Shown: piece after piece, positions 18,143-26,502 of the stretch
How the letters are laid out: every line of letters starts with the position of its first letter
How positions within the stretch are numbered: the stretch's first letter is position 1
Assembly (NCBI RefSeq): GCF_016785085.1
Contig: NZ_JAENHO010000001.1
Span: 124,001-188,000, forward strand
Source: Paractinoplanes lichenicola
GTDB taxonomy: Bacteria; Actinomycetota; Actinomycetes; Mycobacteriales; Micromonosporaceae
Direction: 5' to 3'
Length of the DNA: 64,000 bases
Notes under the pieces: model-generated
What the model saw: only the letters and a program-made list of their open reading frames with translations
Databases searched by the model: none
What the model was told of the DNA's origin: nothing
Made by a program: the position numbers and the translations under genes

Positions 18143-18255
18143 CCGCGGAGTCAACCCACCCTCCAGCCGACGGTCAAACCGTTTTTCGTCGACGACCTGT
18201 CAGCGGACGGTGCGGATCGGCACCAGAGCCTCTGAGCAAGAGACAAGAAGTCGCT

Positions 18256-18268
18256 TGACTACTAGTCA
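18256..18268. promoter_or_regulatory. Palindromic operator-like site TGACTA-C-TAGTCA
   Basis: A perfect 6-1-6 inverted repeat in the 167-bp gap between the divergent GNAT and Rpn genes, 42 bp before the Rpn start. It overlaps the only TTGACT-like -35 element in the gap, so a repressor could block transcription. The regulator is unknown. Confidence 0.45.
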
Positions 18269-18309
18269 CACGTCCGGCAAGCTGTCCCTCGAATCGGAAG
18301 GGGGAACCG

Positions 18310-19152
18310 ATGAACGACAGCAAGCCAGCAGCGGCTCGCGACTTCGACGGTCTATACAAAGCGCTGCTGGAGGCCCATCCGCGAGACGCCCTACGCCAAC
18401 TCTGCGGCGTCAGACTGAACGGCGAGGAGGTCATTCTCGACGGGCCGACCGAATTGCCACGGCAACGCAACCGCCAGACCGACAAAACGTTCCTGGTCCG
18501 CCACAACGACGGTGCACCCACGGACATCTACCACTTCGAGTTCCAGGTCCGGCGCACTGAAGATTTCCAGGAGCGCATGGTGTCTTACTGGGCGTCGCTG
18601 GCGCTCAAATACCGCCAGGACGGCCATCGGATCCACCAGGTCGTGCTCTGGCCCGTGGGCGGCGGCTACCCGGGCCGGTTCCGCCGCGACCGGGTGCAGA
18701 TCGACTACCGCTCGGTCAATGTCCCCGACGACTTGGACCCCGCGGCGCTCCTGGCCGGCCCCTTGGCGCCGCTCGCCTTATGGTCCGAGAAACCCCCACC
18801 CGACCTGGTCGAACGGGTGGTCGACCGGATCGAAGCAACCGGCGCGGCCGAGGAACAGCTGGTCCAGATCGAGCTGAGTATGCTCGTGAGAGGTCCCCTG
18901 GCAAACGAGGTCCTGAATGCTTTGCGAAGGAGAGGCATGAGCAACGTTCTGGAGCAGTCGGAGTTGGGCCGCGAGATCCTTGAGAAGGGCCTCGAGAAGG
19001 GCCGTGTCGAGAGCATGCGGACTGCCCTGCAGGCCAAATACGGTGAAATCGCCGACCTGGACGAACTCGCCCAGCAGCTGAGCGCCAGTGACCACAACGG
19101 CAACCTTGCCCGCATCATCGGCGGTGCCTCATTGGCGGAACTGCTCTCCTGA
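18310..19152 (+). CDS. Rpn-family PD-(D/E)XK nuclease (recombination-promoting / putative transposase type)
   Basis: A 280-residue protein. The N-terminal half matches the Rpn/YhgA-like PD-(D/E)XK nuclease: QTDKTFLVRHN supplies the early acid, PTDIYHFEFQVRR the central D...ExQ, and YWASLALKYR the following helix. A C-terminal helical tail carries ILEKGLEKGRVESMRTALQAKYG, the E-K-G repeat typical of these proteins (DUF4351-like tail). Rpn proteins nick DNA and raise recA-independent recombination; many are linked to mobile DNA or phage defence. A GGAAGGGGG site precedes ATG 18310. It is followed by a strong bidirectional terminator. Confidence 0.8.
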   Translation: MNDSKPAAARDFDGLYKALLEAHPRDALRQLCGVRLNGEEVILDGPTELPRQRNRQTDKTFLVRHNDGAPTDIYHFEFQVRRTEDFQERMVSYWASLALKYRQDGHRIHQVVLWPVGGGYPGRFRRDRVQIDYRSVNVPDDLDPAALLAGPLAPLALWSEKPPPDLVERVVDRIEATGAAEEQLVQIELSMLVRGPLANEVLNALRRRGMSNVLEQSELGREILEKGLEKGRVESMRTALQAKYGEIADLDELAQQLSASDHNGNLARIIGGASLAELLS

Positions 19153-19212
19153 GCGAACTGCTACGCCCGAACGCTCACCACCTCGGCTCCGGCATCGACC
19201 CCAGGTCAGCGG

Positions 19213-19250
19213 CCCGAGTGCCGCGCACTGAGAGCTGCGCGGCACTCGGG
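19213..19250. terminator. Bidirectional terminator between Rpn and GH81 genes
   Basis: A perfect 15-bp stem, CCCGAGTGCCGCGCA (19213-19227) and TGCGCGGCACTCGGG (19236-19250), with an 8-nt loop. It lies 10 bp past the GH81 stop on the minus strand and 60 bp past the Rpn stop on the plus strand, so it can serve both convergent genes. Confidence 0.85.
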
Positions 19251-19259
19251 ACTGTCACG

Positions 19260-22163
19260 TCACTGGTAGGGCAGGGTCACTGTGGAGAGGGCGCCCAGGG
19301 AGACTGTGCTGGGGGCGGAGCCGATGGCGCTCCAGAGTTCGACCTTGACGGTGCCGTTGGTCAGGTTGCCGAGCGAGCCGGTTGTGGTGATCTGGCCTGC
19401 GGCGTCGGTGTAGCGTTCCCAGCCGGTGACTGGGTCGGTGGCGAAATAGCGGTACGTTTCGACGCGGTCGAAGGTGCCGTTGCCGGTCAGGTCGTACGAG
19501 ATGCGGACCTGGGTGGCGTTGCCGACCGAGGTGCCGGCGTCGACCGAGAGGGCGAACGCGGTGGCGGACCCGGAGCGGTAGGTCAGGTTCAGGCCCGTTG
19601 CGGTGAACGTGGTCGGTGAGTGTGGCTGGTTGTCGTTGGCGCCGGACGATTTGGCCACCGTCGCGGTGCCGGCCGTGCCCGCGGTGCCGGCCAAGGCGCC
19701 ACCCGTCTGGAGATAGCGCACGGCACCGCCGCCGGTGGGAGGCGGAGTGGTCGGAGGCGGCGTAGTGGGAGGCGGAGTGGTCGCAGGCGGGGTGGTCGGC
19801 GGGGTGGTGGTCGGCGGCGCTGTGGGCGGGTTGACGCCGCCGCCGGTGGCGTTGCCGCCGCTCCAGTTCTGCGCGCCGGTCGCGACCGTGCGGCCCGCCG
19901 GCACCGAGAGCACCTTGCCGTCCGAGAACGTGACGGTCAGCGCGGCATTGGTGATGTTCGAGGCCACGTACGTCTTGGCGCCGTTCTTGCTGAACACCCG
20001 GTAGAGCGGATGGTTCGCCGTGACTGACAGGTCCGCCGTGCCGAGGGCGGCCAGGTTGCGAATCCAGTGGAACGTGTGCGCCTTGGTCTCGCCCTCCTCG
20101 GGCGTGTAGCCACTGTTGGCCCGGAACTTCGACAGGGCCGCGTCCCCGTCCCCGAGTGCCAGATACTGCCAGGCGATGTCCTGCCACAACGCCGGCTCAT
20201 GCCCCGCGTTGCGCACCATCTCGGCGTAGTTGCTGCGGACGTACGCGGGGTCGTTCCCCATGTAGAAGTGCCCGCCGGAGACCGGCAGCTGGTTGATGCC
20301 GTGAATCTGCTCGGGCGCGGAGGCGAACCAGGTCGCGTACGCGCCGCCGTCGCCCCAGACCATGCCGACCGTGCCGTGGCCGAAGGCGGCCGGGAAGTTC
20401 TCGTTGCGGGTGTCGAACCAGTATTCGTTGATGGCGGCCGACTGGGTCGTCCACAGGAAGATGCCGGCGTCGCGGATCGCGGTGTTGCCGGTCGCCTGGC
20501 CCCACTGGATCAGGCCGTTGGCGAAGTTCATGCCCTCCGACGACGATTCCTGGTTGTTGCCGGCGAAGAACGCGCCGTGCCCGGCCGCCCAGTCGTGCCC
20601 GGCGAAGATGTCGAAGTCGCGCAGGTACGGGAACCGGTTGTCGCCGCGGTCGTAGTTGTTGGCGTCGCGGATGAGCAGGTCGACCATGCCGCCGTATTGG
20701 GAACTCGACGCCCAGCTGGGGTCGAATTTGGCCAGCGTGGCGGCGGCCGCGATGTAGTAGCCGTAGTGGAAGTGGTGGTCGTTGAGCTCGGTGTCGGACC
20801 CGTACGACGCCGGGTAGCCGATCAGCGTGCCCCAGTTCCGATCGTAGTAGAAGAGGCTGCCCGGCTGGGAAGTGAACCAGCTGGTCAACCGCGTACGGAT
20901 GGCCGACAGCGCACTGTCGCGCACGTCGGCGCGGCCGAGCTGGTCGGCGATCTCGGCGATGCGCGCGCCGACGCCGAGCGCCTTGCCGGTCCAATACGTG
21001 TCATTTCCCCGTACGGGAACCGGGTTGTCCTCGACCTGATCGAGGAACCCGTTGAGGGTCGTGAGGTCGGCACCGCTGCTCGTGGCGACCGCGGGCACCT
21101 CGGGCAGCACTCCGTTGTAGGCGGCCGACGTGGTGAACGACGACGCGCCGACCAGCGTCTTCATGGCGCCGCGAGCGGTCACGTAGCTCTGCGCGATCGG
21201 GGTGGCGCCGGTCAGAGCCCGCCACTGGTGGGGGTAGAGGCCGATGACCGTACCGGTGCCGGAACCCTCGCGCGCAGTGGTCGTGTAGGCGTACGTGGTC
21301 GAAACCTGGCTGGTGGCCTGGTTGTACGAGTACGAGAGCTTGGTGCCGGTGACGTGGTTGTGCGCGTAGCGGCCGTAGCTGTCGGCCAGGGTGACCTTGT
21401 CGGTGCCGCTGGGCAGCACGGCGATCGAGAAGTAGCCCTTGCCGGCCAGCGAGGAGCTGAGCACGTTGCCGCTGACCGTCCAGGTGGACCCGGTCGGCCC
21501 GTACGCGACGTAGTCCTTGCCGGCGACCGAATAGCCGATACGACCGCCGGTGTTGGACCAGATCGTCGGGGTGCTCTTCGCGGTGATCTGCGCGTTGCCG
21601 CCGGTGATCTGGAAGTACGCGAACGGCAGTCCGTGACCGATGGTCGCCTTCATCGTGCGCGTGCCGTCACTCCAGTACGGCGTGACGGTCCAGTCGGTCC
21701 ATCCGTCGACCAGCGTGCGGGGCGCGTTCAGCCCGGCCACGCCCGCGGTGAAGTCCTCCTGGTAGATGTAGTGGTATTCGCCGACGCCGGTGGACGAGCC
21801 GCTGATCTGCGGAGTCGTGTTGTAGGAGAAGCCGAGCCCGCCCGCCGTGGTGTCGTAGCTGGTCGGGTGGGCGTGCAGGTTCTCGCTGTAGGCGCAGTCG
21901 AACTTCTTGAACACCAGCGACGACCACCAGTCGTTGGTGGGCACCGGGCCGGCCGGGGCGTTGGCCGTCATGAACTGGCGGGGGTTGGTGGCCAGGTCGC
22001 CGCAGCCGACGGGCAGGCTCGCGCCGGCGGGCAGGGTCTCGGTGTAGCTGCCGGCACCAACGGTGGCCGCGTCGGCCGTCCCGCTCAACGCCACCGCGCC
22101 GAGTCCGGCCACCAGCGCCGCGGCTATCGACAGGCCAATTGATCTTGTACGACGGACGACCAT
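19260..22163 (-). CDS. Secreted GH81 endo-beta-1,3-glucanase with C-terminal glucan-binding module
   Basis: A 967-residue secreted enzyme from ATG 22163 behind GGAGGCGTG. The signal peptide (SIGLSIAAALVAGLGAVALSGTADA) is followed by a GH81 catalytic domain of about 680 residues. It begins ESLP-like (YTETLPAGASLPVG) and holds VPTNDWWSSLVF, DNHFHYGYYI-type NDHHFHYGYY, and the catalytic block HDWAAGHGAFFAGNNQESSS then EGMNFANGL. A Pro/Thr linker (about 735-790) leads to a C-terminal module of about 90-180 residues resembling CBM56, a beta-1,3-glucan binder. It cleaves laminarin and fungal cell-wall glucan. A promoter and an 18-bp operator control it, probably through a LacI-type repressor responding to glucan sugars. 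Confidence 0.95.
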   Translation of the reverse strand: MVVRRTRSIGLSIAAALVAGLGAVALSGTADAATVGAGSYTETLPAGASLPVGCGDLATNPRQFMTANAPAGPVPTNDWWSSLVFKKFDCAYSENLHAHPTSYDTTAGGLGFSYNTTPQISGSSTGVGEYHYIYQEDFTAGVAGLNAPRTLVDGWTDWTVTPYWSDGTRTMKATIGHGLPFAYFQITGGNAQITAKSTPTIWSNTGGRIGYSVAGKDYVAYGPTGSTWTVSGNVLSSSLAGKGYFSIAVLPSGTDKVTLADSYGRYAHNHVTGTKLSYSYNQATSQVSTTYAYTTTAREGSGTGTVIGLYPHQWRALTGATPIAQSYVTARGAMKTLVGASSFTTSAAYNGVLPEVPAVATSSGADLTTLNGFLDQVEDNPVPVRGNDTYWTGKALGVGARIAEIADQLGRADVRDSALSAIRTRLTSWFTSQPGSLFYYDRNWGTLIGYPASYGSDTELNDHHFHYGYYIAAAATLAKFDPSWASSSQYGGMVDLLIRDANNYDRGDNRFPYLRDFDIFAGHDWAAGHGAFFAGNNQESSSEGMNFANGLIQWGQATGNTAIRDAGIFLWTTQSAAINEYWFDTRNENFPAAFGHGTVGMVWGDGGAYATWFASAPEQIHGINQLPVSGGHFYMGNDPAYVRSNYAEMVRNAGHEPALWQDIAWQYLALGDGDAALSKFRANSGYTPEEGETKAHTFHWIRNLAALGTADLSVTANHPLYRVFSKNGAKTYVASNITNAALTVTFSDGKVLSVPAGRTVATGAQNWSGGNATGGGVNPPTAPPTTTPPTTPPATTPPPTTPPPTTPPPTGGGAVRYLQTGGALAGTAGTAGTATVAKSSGANDNQPHSPTTFTATGLNLTYRSGSATAFALSVDAGTSVGNATQVRISYDLTGNGTFDRVETYRYFATDPVTGWERYTDAAGQITTTGSLGNLTNGTVKVELWSAIGSAPSTVSLGALSTVTLPYQ

Positions 22164-22197
22164 CACGCCTCCACTGAGTTCGACTGTGCAGCCGGAT

Positions 22198-22215
22198 CGT
22201 GAGAGCGCTCTCACG
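22198..22215. promoter_or_regulatory. 18-bp perfect palindromic operator (LacI type) for the GH81 gene
   Basis: CGTGAGAGCGCTCTCACG is fully self-complementary. It is close to the CebR/CelR operator (TGGGAGCGCTCCCA) of actinobacterial LacI-family sugar repressors. It lies 35 bp upstream of the GH81 start and about 8 bp downstream of the predicted transcription start, where a bound repressor would block elongation or clearance. Confidence 0.85.
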
Positions 22216-22229
22216 TGCCTGGAATTGGA

Positions 22230-22258
22230 ACTTTAGGGCGGGCAGTGAGGGCCGTCAA
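22230..22258 (-). promoter_or_regulatory. Promoter of the GH81 gene
   Basis: On the minus strand: TTGACG (22258-22253), an exact 17-bp spacer, and TAAAGT (22235-22230). The predicted start near 22223 puts the LacI-type palindrome at about +8 to +25. Confidence 0.7.
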
Positions 22259-22288
22259 TGTTTCAAATCAGTTAACAAGGCATGCGAA

Positions 22289-22312
22289 AGGCCCGGACCG
22301 AAGCCCGGGCCT
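22289..22312 (-). terminator. Terminator of the M4 protease gene
   Basis: An 8-bp GC stem (AGGCCCGG / CCGGGCCT) with an 8-nt loop begins 12 bp past the stop of the minus-strand protease gene and is followed by TTTCG. It also insulates the GH81 promoter just downstream. Confidence 0.75.
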
Positions 22313-22323
22313 CTCGTGACGAA

Positions 22324-23853
22324 TCAGCAGGTGGGTTCGCCCGACTGGGCGGGCAGGCTGACCGCGTTCCAAGCGGCCTTGACCGCGTTGAACTGCGTGC
22401 AGCTGCCCGGGTTCAGGTTCTTCGCGGCCTGCAGAGTCCAGACTCGATACTTCGCGTACGAGGAACTCGACGTCTTCAGCAGCATCGCGTTGTACATGAT
22501 CTTGATCGCGGACTGGATGCCGACGCCGGTCACCGTGGTGCCGTTGCAGGTCGAGCTGGCCGGCTGCCCGTTGCCGCCGCTGCCCTGGGCCAGCAGGTAG
22601 AACCAGTGGTTGCCGGGCCCGGCGGCCGAGTGCACCTCGGAACCCGGGGTGCTGCTCGAGTAGCAGTTGGCGTCACCCGCCAGCGAGGGGTTGTACATGT
22701 AGCGGATCGGGCCGCTGCCGACCAGGTTCACTTCCTCGCCGACCTGGTAGTCGAACGGGTCGTTGGCGTTGGCCGCGAAGGCCTCGGTGGCCGCCCCGAT
22801 CGTGTCGGCGACGAACTCCTGGGTGCCGCCCTTCGAGATGCCGCCCGGGGTCCGGTCGTCGATGCCGTGACCCAGCTCGTGGCCGACCACGTCGAGCGAC
22901 GAGATCCAGCGACCGGCCGTGTTCTTGCCGATCTGCACCTGGGTGCCGTCGTAGTAGGCGTTCTGCTGGTTGAGCCCGACCCGGATCGGCCAGGCGCCGC
23001 CGCTGCCGTTCGCGCCGTTGCGGCCCAGCCACGACGAGAGCATCGCATGCTGCCGCTGCGCCACGTAGAGGGCGTCGACGCAGCCGGTCTCCTTGCTTGT
23101 GCCGTTGCCGTTGCCCCACACGTTGTCGGAGCCGCTGAAGGTCACCCGGGTCGAGGCGTCCTGGCAGCTCAGGTTCGTGACCGTCGGGTCCTTGAGCGAA
23201 TACGTCGAGCCCGACTGGGTCGTGTTGAGCGAGACCGTCCCGTTGATCCAGCCGGTTCCGGTTCCGGTGGCCTCGGTGACGTGCTCCTCGGTCGACAGCA
23301 CCTTGCCGGTGACCGCGTCCACGTCGACGGTCAGGCGGCTGATGCCCTCGGCGCTGGTGCCGTTGACCGTCGTCTCGTACGCGAGCTTGGCCGCCGCGCC
23401 CTCGGCCGCGACCACGACCAGGCGGGTGCCCTCGACGTCGGTCACGGTCTTGAGCTGGGCCTTCGAGGTGGCGACGGCCGCGCTCTCGGCGATCTGGGCC
23501 ACGGTCGACAGCTCGCCGATCGGGGCGCTCTGCGCGACCGACGTGTATCGGGTCGCGCCGGCGTCGTCGGTCACCACGACGAAGTCGCCGCCCTTGACCG
23601 GGAAGCCCTTGTACGTACGGTCGTAGGCCGCGTACGTGAGGCCGTGCGACTTGTAGACCTGCCGCCGCTGGAACGTGTCGTGCTTGCTCGCCCGCAGGAC
23701 GGACGGCCTCGAGGCGACCACGGCGTCGGCCTGCGCGACCGCGTCCACGCTCGGGCCGGTGGGCTGCGCGGCGGCCGGACCAGTCACCGCGACCAGCGCC
23801 GACGCGGCCGCGGTGCCGGCCGCCAGGGCGATGGCCAGGGGTTTACGCACCAT
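22324..23853 (-). CDS. Secreted M4-family (thermolysin-like) metalloprotease
   Basis: A 509-residue preproenzyme from ATG 23853, behind an AAAGGAG site. The longer open frame upstream lacks a ribosome site. Signal peptide to about residue 29, then an FTP/PepSY propeptide (KHDTFQRRQVYKSHGLTYAA, GFPVKGGDFVVV) to about 200. Zinc ligands are in VVGHELGHGIDD (HExxH at 325-329) and the downstream Glu in GTQEFVADTIGAATEAF. The third-ligand spacing is slightly shorter than in thermolysin. HSAAGPGNHWFYLLAQ near 420 carries the usual active-site His region. It degrades extracellular protein. It is divergent from the small jelly-roll protein gene, sharing a 177-bp control region. Confidence 0.95.
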   Translation of the reverse strand: MVRKPLAIALAAGTAAASALVAVTGPAAAQPTGPSVDAVAQADAVVASRPSVLRASKHDTFQRRQVYKSHGLTYAAYDRTYKGFPVKGGDFVVVTDDAGATRYTSVAQSAPIGELSTVAQIAESAAVATSKAQLKTVTDVEGTRLVVVAAEGAAAKLAYETTVNGTSAEGISRLTVDVDAVTGKVLSTEEHVTEATGTGTGWINGTVSLNTTQSGSTYSLKDPTVTNLSCQDASTRVTFSGSDNVWGNGNGTSKETGCVDALYVAQRQHAMLSSWLGRNGANGSGGAWPIRVGLNQQNAYYDGTQVQIGKNTAGRWISSLDVVGHELGHGIDDRTPGGISKGGTQEFVADTIGAATEAFAANANDPFDYQVGEEVNLVGSGPIRYMYNPSLAGDANCYSSSTPGSEVHSAAGPGNHWFYLLAQGSGGNGQPASSTCNGTTVTGVGIQSAIKIMYNAMLLKTSSSSYAKYRVWTLQAAKNLNPGSCTQFNAVKAAWNAVSLPAQSGEPTC

Positions 23854-24030
23854 TGTCGGTGTGCTCCTTTCCCGCCCGTCGGGGGGTGTGCTGGGCGAGA
23901 CACAGGAGACGCTATATACGGACGTCGATGCGCGAATCAGGGAAAACCCTCGCGCTGCGGAATGCGTCCATTGTGCGGTGACGAGAGGCATCGATACTCT
24001 CAAATCTCTTGGACTTCACGGGGAGAAACC

Positions 24031-24585
24031 ATGAGAAAACTCGTCACTGTCGTCGCCGCCATCGCCGGCCTGGTGCTGGTCACGGGTGGGGCCGCCGCCG
24101 GTCCCGCCGCGGCCGCCGCGCCCTGCTCGGGTCAGGTCGTGCCCAACCCGAGCTTCGAGCGCGGCGCCACCGGCTGGACCGCCGGCCCCCGCATCATCGT
24201 GGTCGCCGACAGCGCCCGGCCCGCGCACACCGGCCGGGCGTACGCGGCCCTCGCCGGCCTCGACGTCACCCACAGTGACCTGATCCGGACCACCGTCACG
24301 GTGCCGGCCAACTGCGCGCTCACGCTCGGCTTCTGGACCCGGGCGACGACCACCGAGACGATGCGCGGCGACTACCTCAACGTCGGGCTGTCGGTGACCG
24401 GCGTGCCGCCGAAGACCATTTACTCGTTCGCCTACGACCACCCGCAGCAGTGGACGCAGCACACCACTACCTGGTCGGCCGCCGCCACCGAGCGCAGCGC
24501 GATCGTCAGCTTCGTCGCCGCGGAATCGGCGGGCAGCGGCGTGACCGCCTTCGACGTCGACGACGTGACCGTCACTCTGAGCTGA
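24031..24585 (+). CDS. Secreted jelly-roll (carbohydrate-binding-like) protein
   Basis: A 184-residue exported protein from ATG 24031 (MRKLVTVVAAIAGLVLVTGG), preceded by GGGGAG. After a signal peptide ending near ...AAAAAP, the mature part is a single beta-sandwich: NPSFERGATGWT at its start, AHTGRAYAALAGLD in the middle, TLGFWTRATTTE and a C-terminal FDVDDVTVTLS. This N-P-S-F-E...W plus F-D-x-D-D-V ending is typical of CBM4/9-like and DUF642-like galactose-binding folds. It has no catalytic domain. It probably binds polysaccharide outside the cell, in line with the nearby GH81. Its 3' end overlaps the opposite-strand AlkC-like gene by 14 bp. Confidence 0.8.
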   Translation: MRKLVTVVAAIAGLVLVTGGAAAGPAAAAAPCSGQVVPNPSFERGATGWTAGPRIIVVADSARPAHTGRAYAALAGLDVTHSDLIRTTVTVPANCALTLGFWTRATTTETMRGDYLNVGLSVTGVPPKTIYSFAYDHPQQWTQHTTTWSAAATERSAIVSFVAAESAGSGVTAFDVDDVTVTLS

Positions 24586-25669
24586 GCTCGAAGCTCACAC
24601 TCTCGGTTGCGACGCCGTTGACCTGCAACGCGATGGCGTGCGGGCCGGGATAGTAGCGCCGAGTGGTGATCACGCGGAACGAATGCCTGCGGCGGATCTG
24701 CAGGGTCTCGCCGGGGGCCAGGGTCGCGGTCGTCAGCTTGAACGTCTTGGCGGCCTGGGTGCCGTTCGACTTGTGGTGGTGCACGACGTAGTCGATCGAC
24801 AGCCGGGCCGCCGAGTCGCCCGCGTTGCGGATGGCCGAGCGGAACTCGATCGTGTCGCCGATGGCCACAACCGTGCTGTCCAGGGTGGGCCGCTCGACCG
24901 TGAGCAGGGTGTGGTCGGCTGTGAAACCGAGGGCGGCCAGCGCTCCGGCGTCACCCTTCTTGATCAGAGTACGAAGACCCCGCCGTACGGTGGAAAGGAT
25001 GTTCTCGTCGGGGGCGGCGAGCCAGCGGGCGGCGGTCTCGACGACAAGCTCCGGATGGTCGCGGCTGAGGTCGTTGAGGTGGTTGGCGACCGAGCGGCGC
25101 ACGTATTCGCTGGGGTCGCGGTAAAGCGCGTCCAGGATCGGCACGGTCGCCTCCGGCCGCCGCAGGAGCTCGGGCACCCGCACCGACCAGGGCAGATACG
25201 GGCGGGAACCCTCCGAGGCCAGCCGCCGTACGTCGTGGTCGTCCGACCCGGTCCAGGTCAGCATCGTCGCCAGTGCCCGCTCGAGGTCGTGGCGCAGCAG
25301 CGTCCGGATCGCGAACTCGGCCGTGAGCCGGCCGGTCAGCTCGGCCAGCAGCGTCATCGCATCGTCGAAGGCCGCGTCCCCACCGTCCTCGACGGCCCGG
25401 GTCGCTACCGCCGCCGTGACCGGCCAGATCATCCAGCCGGTCAGGCCCAGGGCGGTCCGCACCACCAGGGCCAGCTCGGGATAGCCGCCCGGGAGGTCGG
25501 CCAGCAGGGCGTCGCGCAGCAGGTCGGCCCGTTCCCGCAGCGCCAGGCCGTCGAGCTGCTTCGAGGCCGAGCGCAGCGCGGGCAGCTGGTGCTCGGGCGC
25601 GGCCGCGTGCACGGCCCGGGTCAGGCTCTCGGCCGTCCCGCGGCTGATCAGTTCGTCGGCGAAGGGCAT
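24572..25669 (-). CDS. AlkC-like DNA alkylation repair protein with C-terminal Ig-like domain
   Basis: A 365-residue protein. Residues 1-260 are helical repeats of the HEAT-like AlkC/AlkD superfamily: the start MPFADELISRGTAESLTRAV, then GWMIWPVTAAVATRA, LLRHDLERALATMLTWTGSD, RRLASEGSRPYLPWSVRVP (the conserved R-x-L-x-S-E-G-x-R-P block) and SEYVRRSVANHLNDLSRDHP. These glycosylases remove alkylated bases without base flipping. Residues about 265-365 form a beta-rich tail (TVVAIGDTIEFRSAIRNAGD) like the Ig-like domain of the AlkC-beta branch. The gene overlaps the convergent secreted-protein gene by 14 bp and is divergent from a lipoprotein gene. Confidence 0.85.
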   Translation of the reverse strand: MPFADELISRGTAESLTRAVHAAAPEHQLPALRSASKQLDGLALRERADLLRDALLADLPGGYPELALVVRTALGLTGWMIWPVTAAVATRAVEDGGDAAFDDAMTLLAELTGRLTAEFAIRTLLRHDLERALATMLTWTGSDDHDVRRLASEGSRPYLPWSVRVPELLRRPEATVPILDALYRDPSEYVRRSVANHLNDLSRDHPELVVETAARWLAAPDENILSTVRRGLRTLIKKGDAGALAALGFTADHTLLTVERPTLDSTVVAIGDTIEFRSAIRNAGDSAARLSIDYVVHHHKSNGTQAAKTFKLTTATLAPGETLQIRRRHSFRVITTRRYYPGPHAIALQVNGVATESVSFELSSE

Positions 25670-25737
25670 GCCATGATTCTCCGTCGCGGATCACGGAAGC
25701 GGCCGGGCGGGTGCGGCCGAGCTGAGATGCTCGGCAG

Positions 25738-26502
25738 ATGCGCCCGCTCCTCTCCGGCGTCCTGGTCGCCGTGCTGGTCGGCGGTTGCGGCAGCGAGCCC
25801 CGGGCCGAGCCGGCCGCCCCTCCCCCGCAGCTGCCCTCGCCCGCGCCTTCGCCTGCGCCGTCCCTGTCGCTGGGCGGCCTGGGCTTGTCGACACCGGGGC
25901 CGCTGTCACTGGCGCCGACCACCGCGTCGAGGCAGGCGGGCCCGAGCAGCGAAACAGCCGGTCGCAACAGTGACGGGTGGGAGGTCACCGTCTACTACAC
26001 GGCGGTCGAGAGGTTCCACGACGACGAACCGACCGATGTCACCGGCTGCCTCAAGCTGGACTGCGCCCACGGCGACGACGACCTCGGCAGCTACCCGGCG
26101 AGCTTCGTCCAGGCCGTCCAGGACGAGGGCACCGGCCACACCACCGCGGGCAAATACCTGAACTGGTCGTACGACGTCGGCTACTGGCTCGACACCGCGC
26201 CCCGCAGCGCCGACGGCCGGCGGCTCACCCCGTTCGTCTCGGCCGCCGCCGACCCGGGCGTCCTGCCGTACGGCACCCGCTTCACCCTCGCCACCTGCGG
26301 TCACCAGGACGACGGCTCGGCCCCGCCCGCCGCCACCTGCACCGCCCTGCGCGACGGGAAGTGGCTGATCACCGACGAGTTCACGCCGGGCCTGGGCGGC
26401 AGCAAGCACATCGACGCCTACATCGGCCCCGAGACCGGCCCCGGCTTCACCGACTCCGCCTGGTACGTCAGCCTCAGCGGCGTTCGCCTGACGCTCTCCT
26501 GA
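25738..26502 (+). CDS. Lipoprotein with 3D/double-psi beta-barrel-like domain
   Basis: A 254-residue exported lipoprotein: MRPLLSGVLVAVLVGGCGS gives Cys17. A Pro/Ser/Leu-rich spacer of about 60 residues reaches the globular part, which starts WEVTVYYTAVERFHDDEP. It contains LPYGTRFTLATCG and the later KWLITDEFTPGLGGSKHIDA then YIG. The order G-T-x-F then D-E-F then H-I-D-x-Y-I-G resembles the 3D domain/RlpA-like double-psi barrel, where three acidic residues form the site. Such proteins bind or cut peptidoglycan. Four Cys residues in the domain could be paired. The stop overlaps the convergent hydrolase gene by 29 bp. Confidence 0.7.
   Translation: MRPLLSGVLVAVLVGGCGSEPRAEPAAPPPQLPSPAPSPAPSLSLGGLGLSTPGPLSLAPTTASRQAGPSSETAGRNSDGWEVTVYYTAVERFHDDEPTDVTGCLKLDCAHGDDDLGSYPASFVQAVQDEGTGHTTAGKYLNWSYDVGYWLDTAPRSADGRRLTPFVSAAADPGVLPYGTRFTLATCGHQDDGSAPPAATCTALRDGKWLITDEFTPGLGGSKHIDAYIGPETGPGFTDSAWYVSLSGVRLTLS

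Noticed and set aside
18310..19152. Insertion sequence
   Set aside because: The Rpn family is sometimes called a putative transposase, but no terminal inverted repeats or target duplication flank the gene.
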